Source: JAVVEG01 sp041751425 (GTDB taxonomy: Bacteria > Pseudomonadota > Gammaproteobacteria > Pseudomonadales > Pseudohongiellaceae). From it: DNA of 64,000 nucleotides. The notes below the pieces were generated by a model. The model saw only the letters and a program-made list of their open reading frames with translations. It searched no databases and was not told the DNA's origin. Of the stretch, positions 12,682-22,602 are shown piece after piece. A program made the translations under genes and the position numbers. Position 1 is the first letter of the stretch; every line of letters starts with the position of its first letter. Location of the stretch: assembly GCA_041751425.1 (NCBI GenBank), contig JBGSXL010000002.1, positions 124,001-188,000 of the forward strand. The letters run 5' to 3'.

Positions 12682-14070
12682 CTACTGCTGGCCTTTAAAC
12701 CATGAATATTGTCGGTGGAGTTTTACGACTCTGCCGACAATGATCAGAGTCGGCGCCTTCACCTCTTCCGCAGCTACAATCGCCGCCATAGTGCTTAGTG
12801 TGCCAACCAGCACTTTCTGATTCTGCGTAGTTCCCTGCTGGATCAATGCTATTGGCATATCCTCACTCATGCCATGTGCTATCAGTTGTTGACAGATGTT
12901 CTGCAGCCCAACCAATCCCATATAGAACACGATTGTCTGCTGCTCAGACGCCAGCTGCTGCCAGTTCAGATCCACCTTGTCATTTTTTAAATGCCCGGTT
13001 ACAAAGCGCACGGATTGTGAATAGTCGCGATGCGTCAATGGAATTCCCGCATAGCAGGCACAACCTGATGCTGCGGTAATGCCTGGAATCACCTGAAAGG
13101 GAATTCCTGCCGCTGCCAGTTGATCAATCTCCTCCCCACCTCTGCCAAAGATAAACGGGTCGCCACCTTTTAGGCGCAAAACTTTCTTGCCTTCCAGGGC
13201 TAATCGGACCAACATATCATTGATCTTTTCCTGCGGTAAGCTGTGGTTGGAGCGCTCCTTGCCAACATGGATTTTTTCAGCATCGGGTCTGATTTTTTGC
13301 ATGATCTCTGGAGAAACCAAGCGGTCGTATAATACAACGTCCGCTTCATACATCAATCGAAGTGCTTTTAATGTCAATAGATCCGGATCACCCGGCCCCG
13401 CTCCAACCAGATAGACTTCACCCTGCAACTTCAGATTTTCTGAAGAAGCCAATTCCTGATCCAGAAATGCAATAGCTTCGTCCTGCTTACCCGAAAACAC
13501 CATTTCTGGCACGGGGCCGGACAGGATCCGTTCCCAGAAACGCGAGCGTTTACTGAAATCTGCAATCGAATTTTTTACTTTGGTACGATATTGACCAAGG
13601 AGAAGTGCAAGCCTGCCGTAACCACCGGGAATAACTATCTCAAGTTTTTCTTTGAGTTTGCGAGTCAAAATGGGAGAGCTGCCACTGCTTGAGATAGCGA
13701 TGACAACCGGCGAGCGATCTACAATAGCTGGCACAATAAAACTGCAAAGCTCCGGTCTGTCCACCACGTTGACAGGTAGTCGACGCGCTTTCGCCAGCAC
13801 GGATATTTGCGCATTCAACTCTTCATCATCGGTGGCCGCAATAACGAGCGTAGTACCATCGAGATCGTTATCGGTAAATTCACGATGATGCAGCACGCCT
13901 TGTTTGTCGCGCACCAGTGTCTGCAGTTGTTCACAAATCTCAGGAGCAACCACTGTCAGTCTGGCAGCAGCCCGAGTCAACAAAACTGCTTTGCGTAGCG
14001 CAACTTCGCCTCCTCCCACAATCAGGCAGTCGGCTTCCCTGACATTGATGAAAATCGGCAAAAACTCCAA
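12682..14070 (-). CDS. cysG: Siroheme synthase (trifunctional)
   Basis: The protein has 462 residues. Residues 1-~200 form the precorrin-2 dehydrogenase/ferrochelatase part, with the NAD site DCLIVGGGEVALRKAVLLT and the SSSGSSPILTRKLKEK segment. Residues ~215-460 form the uroporphyrinogen III C-methyltransferase, with YLVGAGPGDPDLLTLKALRL, VLYDRLVSPEI, LRLKGGDPFIFGRGGEE and YAGIPLTHRDYSQSVRF. It makes siroheme, the cofactor of sulfite and nitrite reductase, and so serves the same pathway as cysH and cysB at 37.7-39.4 kb. It follows serS on the same strand, as in Pseudomonas. Confidence 0.97.
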   Translation of the reverse strand: MEFLPIFINVREADCLIVGGGEVALRKAVLLTRAAARLTVVAPEICEQLQTLVRDKQGVLHHREFTDNDLDGTTLVIAATDDEELNAQISVLAKARRLPVNVVDRPELCSFIVPAIVDRSPVVIAISSSGSSPILTRKLKEKLEIVIPGGYGRLALLLGQYRTKVKNSIADFSKRSRFWERILSGPVPEMVFSGKQDEAIAFLDQELASSENLKLQGEVYLVGAGPGDPDLLTLKALRLMYEADVVLYDRLVSPEIMQKIRPDAEKIHVGKERSNHSLPQEKINDMLVRLALEGKKVLRLKGGDPFIFGRGGEEIDQLAAAGIPFQVIPGITAASGCACYAGIPLTHRDYSQSVRFVTGHLKNDKVDLNWQQLASEQQTIVFYMGLVGLQNICQQLIAHGMSEDMPIALIQQGTTQNQKVLVGTLSTMAAIVAAEEVKAPTLIIVGRVVKLHRQYSWFKGQQ

Positions 14071-14124
14071 TTTGTTACTCCAGACACAGCGTGAAGACTT
14101 ACCTATTGATTGTACTGCAAGCAG

Positions 14125-15408
14125 TTACAAAGCGCTGATGCCACCCATGTAGGGGACAAGGATTGCTGGGACGTCAATTGAGCCATCCTGGTGTTGATAA
14201 TTTTCCATGATCGCAACCAGCGTACGCCCAATGGCCAACCCGGAACCATTCAGGGTATGCAATAACTCTGGCTTGCCGGTTTCCGGGTTGCGCCAACGAG
14301 CCTGCATTCGGCGCGCCTGATAGTCGCCAAAGGTGCTGCAGGAGGAAATTTCCCGGTAGCATTGCTGCGATGGCAACCATACTTCCAGATCTATCGTACG
14401 TGCTGCATTGGCTCCCATGTCTCCACCACACAACAGCATGGCGCGGTATGGCAATTCCAGCAATTGCAGAATGCGCTCCGCATGACCGGTCAACTCACTT
14501 AAAGCCGCATCGGATTCTTCAGGGCGCACCATTTGAACCAGTTCGACTTTTTCGAATTGATGCTGACGAATGATGCCCCGTGTATCGCGACCGTGACTGC
14601 CTGCCTCACTGCGAAAACAAGGTGTGTGACACACAAATTTTAATGGCAGTTTCTGTGCTGGAATTATCTCATCACGCACCAGATTGGTAACCGGCACTTC
14701 AGCTGTAGGAATCAGGTAATACTCATTCTCGCCTTCCAGCCGAAACAGATCCTCAGCAAATTTAGGCAGGTTTCCCGTACCAACCAATGAATCACGGTTG
14801 ACGATATAGGGAACATAAACTTCTTCGTAGCCATGCTGCAGCGTATGTTGATCCAGCATGAATTGAATAAGTGCTCTGTGGAGTCTGGCCAGTTTTCCGC
14901 GCATCACGACAAAGCGCGCACCAGTCAGCTTCGATGCCGCAGGAAAATCGAGCCCAGCGCCGCTGTTCTCTTCCTTCTCACCCAACGCAACATGATCCCT
15001 GATCTCGAAATCGAAGTCGCGTGGCGTTCCCCAGCTACGCAACTCCTGATTGTCCTTTTCATCTTTGCCGGCAGGTACGGTTTCCTGCGGCACATTCGGA
15101 ATACGCAACCAAAGTTCGTTGAACTCTTCCTGCACCTGTGCAAGCAGTTTCTTATTTTCTTCCAGCGAAGTACCTAGTTGGTTTACCTCTGCCAGCAGCG
15201 GAGCAACATCCTGACCAGCGGCTTTCGCTTGACCTATCGATTTCGAGCGCACATTGCGCTCGTTCTGCAATTTTTCAGTTTCCTGCTGCAGTGTTTTCCG
15301 CCGCGCATCCAGGGCATTAATCTGATCCAGTTCCAGCTTGAAATTTTTCCGTGCAAGCAGCGTTGCCAGTTTTTCAGGTTCTGTCCGTAACCATTTCGTA
15401 TCTAACAT
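14125..15408 (-). CDS. serS: Seryl-tRNA synthetase
   Basis: The protein has 427 residues of the usual bacterial length. It has the N-terminal coiled-coil arm (residues ~30-100) that grips the long variable arm of tRNA-Ser. The class II core has motif 2, CFRSEAGSHGRDTRGIIRQH, and motif 3, LNGSGLAIGRTLVAIMENYQ. One serine tRNA gene is present in the window at 7889. Downstream neighbour on this strand is cysG; upstream is crcB. Confidence 0.98.
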   Translation of the reverse strand: MLDTKWLRTEPEKLATLLARKNFKLELDQINALDARRKTLQQETEKLQNERNVRSKSIGQAKAAGQDVAPLLAEVNQLGTSLEENKKLLAQVQEEFNELWLRIPNVPQETVPAGKDEKDNQELRSWGTPRDFDFEIRDHVALGEKEENSGAGLDFPAASKLTGARFVVMRGKLARLHRALIQFMLDQHTLQHGYEEVYVPYIVNRDSLVGTGNLPKFAEDLFRLEGENEYYLIPTAEVPVTNLVRDEIIPAQKLPLKFVCHTPCFRSEAGSHGRDTRGIIRQHQFEKVELVQMVRPEESDAALSELTGHAERILQLLELPYRAMLLCGGDMGANAARTIDLEVWLPSQQCYREISSCSTFGDYQARRMQARWRNPETGKPELLHTLNGSGLAIGRTLVAIMENYQHQDGSIDVPAILVPYMGGISAL

Positions 15409-15469
15409 TGAAATTATTCTTCCTGCATAAAATTGATAATCGATGACTGATTAAACATGACCCTTTTTT

Positions 15470-15847
15470 CTAGATTGCGCGCATGGCTACAATTCCCAAC
15501 CAGGTTGCCAGCATGCAAACCACGACACTCGCAACTATATAACTCACAGCCTGCAAAACGTATCCTTCCTGTAGCAACTGCAATGCATCCAGTGAAAATG
15601 TGGAAAACGTTGTGAATGCACCCACATAACCCACTACGAGCAACGCGCGCCACTCAGCGGATAATGCTGAGCGTTCCGTCAATACCACAAACAGAATACC
15701 GATCAATAATGAGCCCAGAACGTTCACCAAAAAAGTGCCAAGAGGAAAACGCATGGTGCTCAGTGATACCACCATGGACATCATCCAATAACGGGAGACA
15801 GCGCCAATGGCGCCACCAATCGCGACGGCTAAATAATAAGCCAACAA
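15470..15847 (-). CDS. crcB: Fluoride ion exporter CrcB (Fluc)
   Basis: The protein has 125 residues with four membrane segments. Family motifs are VAIGGAIGAVSRYWMM, GTFLVNVLGSLLIGIL (containing the conserved Asn of the pore) and VGYVGAFTTFSTFSLDALQL with the Phe-box and the Na+-site Thr-Thr. Works as a dual-topology dimer in the inner membrane. It sits in the rarA-crcB-serS order conserved in Pseudomonas. I see no fluoride riboswitch in the 42 bases upstream. Confidence 0.95.
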   Translation of the reverse strand: MLAYYLAVAIGGAIGAVSRYWMMSMVVSLSTMRFPLGTFLVNVLGSLLIGILFVVLTERSALSAEWRALLVVGYVGAFTTFSTFSLDALQLLQEGYVLQAVSYIVASVVVCMLATWLGIVAMRAI

Positions 15848-15889
15848 CCCTCTCCTCTTTTTTGTTCCGGTGCGATCTAATCGTTGCTT

Positions 15890-17278
15890 TCAATTTTTGG
15901 GAGTATACCTTTTCCTGCTGCTGTTCTGATCGAGCTTGCGCAGATATTGCAGTTTGTCACGGATTTTTTGTTCCAACCCGTTCGCGCCCGGATGGTAGTA
16001 CTGCGTCTGTTTTAGTTCTTCTGGAAAATAGTTCTCGCCCGCCGCATAGCTGTCAGGTTCATCATGGGCGTACCGATACCCTGCCCCGTAATCCATCCCC
16101 TTCATCAACGACGTGGCCGCATTGCGTAAATGCATGGGAACTTCCGGAGAACCTGCAGCCTGCACATCAGCCCGTGCCGCATTGTAAGCGTTATAGACGG
16201 CGTTGCTCTTGGGTGCGCACGCCAGAAAGATAACAGCATGCGCCAGCGTCAATTCACCTTCCGGGCTTCCCAGCCGTTCCAGCGTATCCCAGGCTGCCAG
16301 CGCCAGGGGCAGACACCGCGGATCAGCGTTGCCAATATCTTCGCTGGCCATCCGTACCAGCCGCCGCGCAATATATAGGGGATCGCAACCCCCGTCCAGC
16401 ATACGCACCATCCAATAAAGAGCTGCATCTGGCGCAGAACCGCGCACAGCCTTGTGCAAAGCAGATATCTGCTCATAAAAGGAGTCGCCCCCTTTGTCGA
16501 AGCGCCGGCTGCCACCTTGCAGAACCTGCTCTACCACAGCATCTGAAATTCTGAATTCACCGTTCTGCTCTTCCGCCAAGTCGCTTGCTATTTCCAACAA
16601 ATTCAGCACTTTGCGAGCATCACCATCCGCTGCAACCGCCATACGGGATTTATTCGCTTGGCTTACAATGATGTTGCGCGCTCCCAACCCTCGCCGCTCG
16701 TCCCGCAGTGCTGCATCAATAGCGATAACCAGAGCGTCTTCTTGCAGACTCTTTAGTACGTAAACCCGCGCGCGGGACAGTAAAGCATTATTCAACTCAA
16801 AAGACGGATTCTCAGTGGTCGCGCCAATAAATATCAGCGTACCGTTCTCGATATGGGGTAGAAAGGCATCCTGTTGTGCCTTGTTGAAACGGTGAACCTC
16901 GTCGACAAAAAGTATTGTTGCCTGCCCATCAGCGCGTTTACGCAGTTGCGCACGCTCTACTGCTGCGCGGATATCTTTCACGCCAGCCAGCACGGCGGAT
17001 ATGCTCTCGAAATGCGCGCCGCTGGCCTGAGCCAGCAAGTGTGCTAATGTCGTTTTGCCGACTCCCGGTGGCCCCCAAAAAATCATGGAATGTGGTTGCG
17101 CCTTGCGAATCGCCTCACGCAGCGGTTTGCCGGGACCCAGAATGTGTTCCTGACCTATGAATTCATCCAGCGTCAACGGCCGCATACGGGCTGCCAGCGG
17201 CTGCGATGTATTTATCTGGGTAGTGTTGGAAGGTGTTGGCGCAAAGCTCACCGTTTCTTCGAAGCTGGTCTGTTTCAT
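15890..17278 (-). CDS. rarA: Replication-associated recombination protein A (RarA/MgsA ATPase)
   Basis: The protein has 462 residues. AAA+ core: Walker A GPPGVGKTTLAHLLAQ near residue 70, Walker B ATILFVDEVHRFNKAQQD, sensor 1 FIGATTENPSF. The C-terminal tetramerisation domain has VRGSAPDAALYWMVRMLDGG and GMDYGAGYRYAHDEPD. The N-terminus RPLTLDEFIGQEHILGPGKP is typical. RarA acts at stalled replication forks. It is in the ftsK-lolA-rarA-crcB-serS order of Pseudomonas. Start at 17278 has ATG; an upstream longer form is not seen. Confidence 0.97.
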   Translation of the reverse strand: MKQTSFEETVSFAPTPSNTTQINTSQPLAARMRPLTLDEFIGQEHILGPGKPLREAIRKAQPHSMIFWGPPGVGKTTLAHLLAQASGAHFESISAVLAGVKDIRAAVERAQLRKRADGQATILFVDEVHRFNKAQQDAFLPHIENGTLIFIGATTENPSFELNNALLSRARVYVLKSLQEDALVIAIDAALRDERRGLGARNIIVSQANKSRMAVAADGDARKVLNLLEIASDLAEEQNGEFRISDAVVEQVLQGGSRRFDKGGDSFYEQISALHKAVRGSAPDAALYWMVRMLDGGCDPLYIARRLVRMASEDIGNADPRCLPLALAAWDTLERLGSPEGELTLAHAVIFLACAPKSNAVYNAYNAARADVQAAGSPEVPMHLRNAATSLMKGMDYGAGYRYAHDEPDSYAAGENYFPEELKQTQYYHPGANGLEQKIRDKLQYLRKLDQNSSRKRYTPKN

Positions 17279-17347
17279 GATTTACTCATGGCGGGGTGTC
17301 AGGCAAGGCTGCAACCTGATTGCTGTCGCAGCCTGGTCGCAAAATAG

Positions 17348-18064
17348 TTACTGCGTATTGTTTACCACCTCTATGTCTTCGGGTGGAGTAAAAATGAAAA
17401 CATCATCTGAAACCGGCTCATTGATCTGGCGATTGTAAAACTGCCAGAGCGTTTTTTGTCCATTGCCATTGTCGATATGCATGGAGTCGAGTTCACCTGC
17501 CGCGAAATACAGAGTCACTCGCTCGTAAATACTGCCGGGGTCTAATGGCACCAGGAAAAACTCCCAGTCCGCGCCTGCCTGGGCAGATTGTGCGCTGATC
17601 GTATATTCAGTCGCTATTTCAGCTATCTCGCCATTCAATAACCGCGCGGCAAGCTCTGTGCGATCAGCTTCCCATTTCTCAACAGTGACCTGTAACAAAT
17701 CCGGTTGGTAATTCCACAGCAGGCTGCCATTGGTCACAACCAATTCCGGGAAGGGCTCAAGAGTTTCCCAATAAAATCCATCAGGACGTTTCAGAATGAA
17801 GCGAATTTCACTTTCTTCCAGTACACCACCGGTAGACTCAACAATCAGCTGATTAACATCTGCCTGAAACGTGCTGACATTGATCAGCAATTGTGTCAAT
17901 TCTGCAACGGCGGCCTGTTGTTCGGTTAACTCGCCAGCAGCATCGCCAATTGCTGCAGAGCTGTGCATAAGCATAGCTGCAAACGCAGCCCTAACACCGG
18001 ACCGGAAAAACTTTCCTGTTAACGCTCTCGAACTACTTCGCATAAAAACCGCCGGAAATCTCAA
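17348..18064 (-). CDS. lolA: Outer-membrane lipoprotein carrier LolA
   Basis: The protein has 238 residues, somewhat longer than E. coli LolA because of the N-terminus. A signal-like segment RAAFAAMLMHSSAAIGDAAG is preceded by ~25 residues including several Arg, so the start may be overlong. The beta-barrel half follows, with STFQADVNQLIVESTGG, FILKRPDGFYWETLEPFPEL and NGSLLWNYQPDLLQVTVEKW. LolA takes lipoproteins from the LolCDE complex across the periplasm to LolB. It lies between ftsK and rarA as in related genomes. Confidence 0.92.
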   Translation of the reverse strand: MRFPAVFMRSSSRALTGKFFRSGVRAAFAAMLMHSSAAIGDAAGELTEQQAAVAELTQLLINVSTFQADVNQLIVESTGGVLEESEIRFILKRPDGFYWETLEPFPELVVTNGSLLWNYQPDLLQVTVEKWEADRTELAARLLNGEIAEIATEYTISAQSAQAGADWEFFLVPLDPGSIYERVTLYFAAGELDSMHIDNGNGQKTLWQFYNRQINEPVSDDVFIFTPPEDIEVVNNTQ

Positions 18065-18100
18065 TAAAAAACGGATTGGACTTGTCGAAACACCTTGTTT

Positions 18101-20434
18101 TCACCGTGGAGGCGGTGCGATCACCTCGCGGCTGCCATTACTGCCCATGGCAGACACTACACCAGCAGCCTCCATGGCTTCTATCATGCGAGCGGCGCGG
18201 TTATAACCGATGCGCAGTTTGCGCTGTACAGCTGAAATCGAGGCTTTGCGGGTCTCCGTAACAAACGCCACAGCCTCGTCGTACAACGCATCGTCTTCCT
18301 CACCATCAGCACCGCTATCAAAGCCACCGCCCATACCAAGCTCGCGCTCCTCCACACCCTGGGTGATCTCATCGATATAGACCGGCGCACCACGTGATTT
18401 CCAGTCAGCGACTACGCGATGTACCTCCTCATCACTGACGAAGGCGCCATGAACGCGTGTCGCCACGCCACCGCCGGGAGGTAAAAACAGCATATCGCCA
18501 TTGCCCAGCAATTGCTCTGCGCCGCCCTCCCCCAGAATCGTGCGTGAATCCACCTTAGATTGCACCATGAATGACAGCCGCGTAGGTATATTCGCCTTGA
18601 TCAAGCCGGTCAGTACGTCCACTGATGGGCGCTGGGTCGCCAGTATCAGGTGAATACCGGCTGCACGGGCTTTCTGGGCGATACGGGCTATAAGCTCTTC
18701 CACTTTCTTGCCGACTACCATCATCATGTCAGCAAGCTCATCGACCACCACGACTATCTGTGGCAAAGGCTCCAGCATTGGCGCCTGTTGATCTTCCTGC
18801 ACAGACATTGGATCAGGTCGCCATACAGGGTCAGTAATGGGCGTGCCCGCCTTGTTAGCATCCTGAACCTTCTTGTTATAACTGGCCAGATTGCGCACGC
18901 CCAGCGCCGACAACAGCTTGTAGCGGCGCTCCATCTCGGCAACACACCAACGCAGTCCGTTGGCGGCATCCTTCATGTCCGTAATCACAGGCGTCAGCAA
19001 ATGCGGAATGCCGTCGTACACGGACAACTCGAGCATTTTTGGGTCGATCATGATCATGCGTATCTGTTCCGGGCTGGCCTTGAACAGCAAACTCAGGATC
19101 ATCGCATTGATGCCCACCGACTTACCGGAACCGGTAGTACCAGCAACAAGCAAATGCGGCATCTTGCCTAAATCCACTATGACCGGGTTACCGACGATGT
19201 CATGACCCAGCGCCATGCTCAACGATGACTGCGCTTTGTCAAATTCGGTAGAAGCCAACACCTGACTCAACATGATCATTTCACGGTGTTCGTTGGGTAT
19301 TTCTATACCGATAACAGTCTTGCCGGGAATGACTTCGACTACCCGGACACTAACTAAAGCCAAAGAGCGCGCTAGATCGCGACTCAAGCCGCTGATCCTG
19401 CTGGCTTTTATGCCAGGAGCAGGCTGTACTTCAAAACGTGTGATTACCGGTCCGGGATTAACGGCGGTTACTTCAATTTCGACACCAAAGTCCTTCAGCT
19501 TCAATTCCAGCAATTTGGACATGGCGGCCAGGGACTCCGTGGAATATCCTTTGCTACTGCCTGATTTGCGCTCATCCAGCAAGCCTATTGCCGGCAATTC
19601 ACCAGGCGTGGCATTGCTGAACAGTTTACCCTGACGTTCTTTTTCAACGCGCTCACTTCTGACAAAAGGTTTGATGACTGGCTCGATGCGCGGCGGTGTG
19701 CGTTTCTTTTCTTTCTCGATATGGACATCCAGTGCCCTTTTCCGAGTCTCTACTACTTGTCGGGCACTTTTCTCCTGTCTTCTGGATTCCAGCCAGCGGC
19801 GTCCCCAATCGAGCATCCAGTTCATGAAATGCAATGTCCAGAATCCTGTGCGATCAATGACTCTTAACCAGGAAATATGGAAACTGATTGTCAAGCCGAA
19901 CAGGGAAATTGCCAGATACAGCATAGTACTGCCAAGGGTAGCCAGAACCGGTTTGGTTAAATCCACCATCATGGACCCGGTAAACCCACCCGCAAACCAC
20001 GGCATGCCTGAGTCCATGGCGAAGTGCAGGGTTGCCAGCGAGCAAATTCCGATGACCAGCAATAACAGCCCGACTGCTTTGATGCCAAACAGGCGCCAGG
20101 AGAACTCGCTGATGATGTCCTGCTCGCGAAACAGGTTAATGATCTTCATGCCCAAAGCTATAGGAAACAGGTAGGAAATATAGCCAAACCAGTGTAATAA
20201 CAAATCCGCCGACCACGCTCCGACAGGACCCACTGTATTGTTGGTCGCACCGCCATCACCACTGGTGAAGAAGGCAGAATCCTGTGGCGAATAGGACAGT
20301 AACGCCAGCAGCAGAAAAATGCCCAGCAGGAAAGACAGGATTAATGTTCCTTCCCTGAACAGCCTTTGCGAGAGCGAATTAAGGTGCTGCTCTGTTGCTG
20401 ATCTTTTGTCGACTGTATTTTTCAAATTATTCAA
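18101..20434 (-). CDS. ftsK: DNA translocase FtsK
   Basis: The protein has 777 residues. The N-terminal ~200 residues hold about four membrane segments and anchor it at the septum. A short linker of about 100 residues follows, then the RecA-like motor with Walker A AGTTGSGKSVGINAMILSLL near residue 435 and Walker B IVVVVDELADMMMV. The last ~65 residues are the winged-helix gamma domain, with KASISAVQRKLRIGYNRAAR, which reads KOPS and activates XerCD at dif. Length is close to Pseudomonas FtsK and much shorter than the E. coli linker form. Divergent from trxB across 188 bases. Confidence 0.97.
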   Translation of the reverse strand: MNNLKNTVDKRSATEQHLNSLSQRLFREGTLILSFLLGIFLLLALLSYSPQDSAFFTSGDGGATNNTVGPVGAWSADLLLHWFGYISYLFPIALGMKIINLFREQDIISEFSWRLFGIKAVGLLLLVIGICSLATLHFAMDSGMPWFAGGFTGSMMVDLTKPVLATLGSTMLYLAISLFGLTISFHISWLRVIDRTGFWTLHFMNWMLDWGRRWLESRRQEKSARQVVETRKRALDVHIEKEKKRTPPRIEPVIKPFVRSERVEKERQGKLFSNATPGELPAIGLLDERKSGSSKGYSTESLAAMSKLLELKLKDFGVEIEVTAVNPGPVITRFEVQPAPGIKASRISGLSRDLARSLALVSVRVVEVIPGKTVIGIEIPNEHREMIMLSQVLASTEFDKAQSSLSMALGHDIVGNPVIVDLGKMPHLLVAGTTGSGKSVGINAMILSLLFKASPEQIRMIMIDPKMLELSVYDGIPHLLTPVITDMKDAANGLRWCVAEMERRYKLLSALGVRNLASYNKKVQDANKAGTPITDPVWRPDPMSVQEDQQAPMLEPLPQIVVVVDELADMMMVVGKKVEELIARIAQKARAAGIHLILATQRPSVDVLTGLIKANIPTRLSFMVQSKVDSRTILGEGGAEQLLGNGDMLFLPPGGGVATRVHGAFVSDEEVHRVVADWKSRGAPVYIDEITQGVEERELGMGGGFDSGADGEEDDALYDEAVAFVTETRKASISAVQRKLRIGYNRAARMIEAMEAAGVVSAMGSNGSREVIAPPPR

Positions 20435-20622
20435 ATGCCTGCAGTTATGACTTAGCTTATTTTCTTAGAAATTTTGCGGCTATGATAATCAATTTTAAGC
20501 GCAGCGGAAATAAGCATTCCCGATGTCGTGCTAATATCCCGCTTTAATTTCGTGACAGTAGCCACAATATCCACCAAACAGGCAGAAATCGCCATTAAAA
20601 ACAGCACAGGAAGCCTCGCCAC

Positions 20623-21570
20623 ATGAGTAATACGCAACACCACCGCCTCATCATTCTGGGATCTGGCCCGGCGGGATATACCGCTGCCGTCTATGCCGCC
20701 CGCGCCAATTTGAACCCCGTAGTCATCACCGGCATAGTTGAAGGCGGACAACTGACCACCACTACTGATGTCGACAACTGGCCTGGAGATGTGGAAGGCC
20801 TGCAAGGCCCGGAACTTATGGCTCGTATGAAGCGTCATGCCGAGCACTTTGACACCAGGGTGCTATTTGATCATATCAACAAGGTGGACCTGCAAAAACG
20901 ACCATTTACCCTGTGGGGTGATTCCGAAGTCTATACCTGCGACGCACTGATCATAGCGACTGGCGCCTCAGCCCAGTACCTTGGCCTGGATTCAGAAACC
21001 GCGTTTATGGGTAAGGGCGTGAGCGCCTGCGCCACCTGTGATGGCTTTTTCTATCGCAATAAGCCCGTTGCCGTTATTGGCGGCGGCAATACCGCAGTCG
21101 AGGAGGCTCTGTATTTGTCCAATATCGCCTCGCATGTCACTCTGGTGCACCGTCGCGACACACTGCGCGCGGAAAAGATACTGCAGGATAAGCTGTTCGA
21201 CCGCGTCAAAACGGGCTCAATCAGTCTGGAATGGCACCATAATCTGCATGAAGTGCTGGGAAATCCCATGGGTGTAACCGGCATCGAGATTGCCCATACG
21301 GATTCGGGGGAGAAAAAGACGCTCACTGTCGATGGCGTCTTCATCGCTATTGGCCATAAGCCCAATTCGGATATATTCGCGGGCCAATTGGATATGAAGG
21401 ATGGCTATCTCAGGATTCACAGTGGCACTGACGGCAATGCCACACAAACCAGCATTCCCGGTGTTTTTGCTGCTGGTGACATTGCCGATCATGTATACAG
21501 GCAGGCAATCACTTCTGCTGGTTTCGGCTGCATGGCCGCGCTGGATGCTGAAAAATTTCTGGATAACTGA
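20623..21570 (+). CDS. trxB: Thioredoxin reductase
   Basis: The protein has 315 residues. FAD-binding start LIILGSGPAGYTAAVYAARA, redox pair in ACATCDGFF near residue 136, NADPH site VAVIGGGNTAVEEALYLSNI and the end GVFAAGDIADHVYRQAITSA. Reduces thioredoxin with NADPH. It starts a short plus-strand unit with aat, whose ATG is 5 bases after the trxB stop. Confidence 0.98.
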   Translation: MSNTQHHRLIILGSGPAGYTAAVYAARANLNPVVITGIVEGGQLTTTTDVDNWPGDVEGLQGPELMARMKRHAEHFDTRVLFDHINKVDLQKRPFTLWGDSEVYTCDALIIATGASAQYLGLDSETAFMGKGVSACATCDGFFYRNKPVAVIGGGNTAVEEALYLSNIASHVTLVHRRDTLRAEKILQDKLFDRVKTGSISLEWHHNLHEVLGNPMGVTGIEIAHTDSGEKKTLTVDGVFIAIGHKPNSDIFAGQLDMKDGYLRIHSGTDGNATQTSIPGVFAAGDIADHVYRQAITSAGFGCMAALDAEKFLDN

Positions 21571-21575
21571 ACTGC

Positions 21576-22286
21576 ATGAGTGATCTGGCCCTGCTCAGCA
21601 AGACCTCCTTCGAGTTCCCGCCAGTCAGTCAAGCTTTGCAGGAACCCAACGGTCTCCTGGCCGTTGGTGGGGATCTGCACCCACAGCGGCTGCTCAACGC
21701 TTATGCAGCCGGTATATTCCCCTGGTATGAGGAGGACCAGCCAATCCTGTGGTGGTCACCCGACCCCCGTATGTGTTTGCAACCGGATGCGGTCGTTATC
21801 TCGCGTAGCCTGCGGAAAGTCATCCGCAAACAAGAATTCAGCGTCACCATGGACACGGCATTTGCGCTTGTTATCGGTCTATGCGGACAAACCCGCGCAG
21901 TATTCCCTGGCACCTGGATTAGCCCGGCCATGCAGAAAGCCTACTGCGAATTGCACCGCTTGGGGCATGCCCATTCGGTCGAAGTTTGGCAGGAAGACCA
22001 ACTTGTGGGTGGGCTTTATGGCATTGCCATGGGCAAAATGTTCTTCGGTGAATCCATGTTCAGTCTCAGCAGCAACGCGTCGAAGGTGGCATTCGTATAT
22101 CTATGTCGTCAACTGCAGGCGCGGGATTTCCGGATTATTGATTGCCAGATGCCAACCGATCACCTCTTTTCTCTGGGTGCCCGAGAGATGTCGCGTAATG
22201 ACTTTCAGGATGTTCTTTTCAGATATAGCAACGAAGTTCTGACACCCGGCCATTGGACGCTAACCGTAAACGCAGACCAGATATGA
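21576..22286 (+). CDS. aat: Leucyl/phenylalanyl-tRNA-protein transferase
   Basis: The protein has 236 residues. It has EPNGLLAVGGDLHPQRLLNA, FPWYEEDQPILWWSPDPRM and FGESMFSLSSNASKVAFVYL, all hallmark Aat segments. Adds Leu or Phe to N-terminal Arg or Lys as an N-degron for ClpS-ClpAP; clpS and clpA lie 0.4-3 kb downstream, so the pathway is clustered. Many relatives carry the arginyl transferase gene (ate/bpt) between aat and infA; it is absent here. Confidence 0.96.
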   Translation: MSDLALLSKTSFEFPPVSQALQEPNGLLAVGGDLHPQRLLNAYAAGIFPWYEEDQPILWWSPDPRMCLQPDAVVISRSLRKVIRKQEFSVTMDTAFALVIGLCGQTRAVFPGTWISPAMQKAYCELHRLGHAHSVEVWQEDQLVGGLYGIAMGKMFFGESMFSLSSNASKVAFVYLCRQLQARDFRIIDCQMPTDHLFSLGAREMSRNDFQDVLFRYSNEVLTPGHWTLTVNADQI

Positions 22287-22375
22287 GTCTGCTCCCGCAA
22301 TCCTTTGCTAATGCCAGAAAAATAGGGCAAAATGCGCGCACAGTTTTTCTGCACAAGGCACAGGATTTTCCATTA

Positions 22376-22594
22376 ATGGCAAAAGAAGACCAGATTGAAA
22401 TGGATGGTGAAGTGGTTGATACCCTTCCCAACACCATGTTTCGCGTTAAGCTGGAAAACGGGCATATCGTTACGGCTCATATTTCCGGAAAAATGCGCAA
22501 GAACTATATCCGCATACTGACAGGCGATCAGGTGAAAGTGGAGCTGACTCCCTATGACCTGAGCAAGGGCAGAATCACTTACCGCGCACGCTGA
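22376..22594 (+). CDS. infA: Translation initiation factor IF-1
   Basis: The protein has 72 residues, MAKEDQIEMDGEVVDTLPNT through KVELTPYDLSKGRITYRAR, the standard length and OB fold. An in-frame extension of 41 codons upstream is open but not conserved in the family, so I take ATG 22376. The 90 bases before it must hold the promoter. A symmetric hairpin after the stop separates it from the convergent clpA. Confidence 0.98.
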   Translation: MAKEDQIEMDGEVVDTLPNTMFRVKLENGHIVTAHISGKMRKNYIRILTGDQVKVELTPYDLSKGRITYRAR

Positions 22595-22602
22595 ACTCTC
22601 AA

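Noticed and set aside
15848..15889. Fluoride riboswitch before crcB
   Set aside because: Only 42 bases lie between rarA and crcB, too short for the aptamer, and the gene fits a constitutive operon.
20452..20847. 131-aa minus-strand frame over the ftsK-trxB gap
   Set aside because: Most of it is antisense to the well-supported trxB start and it has no recognisable features.
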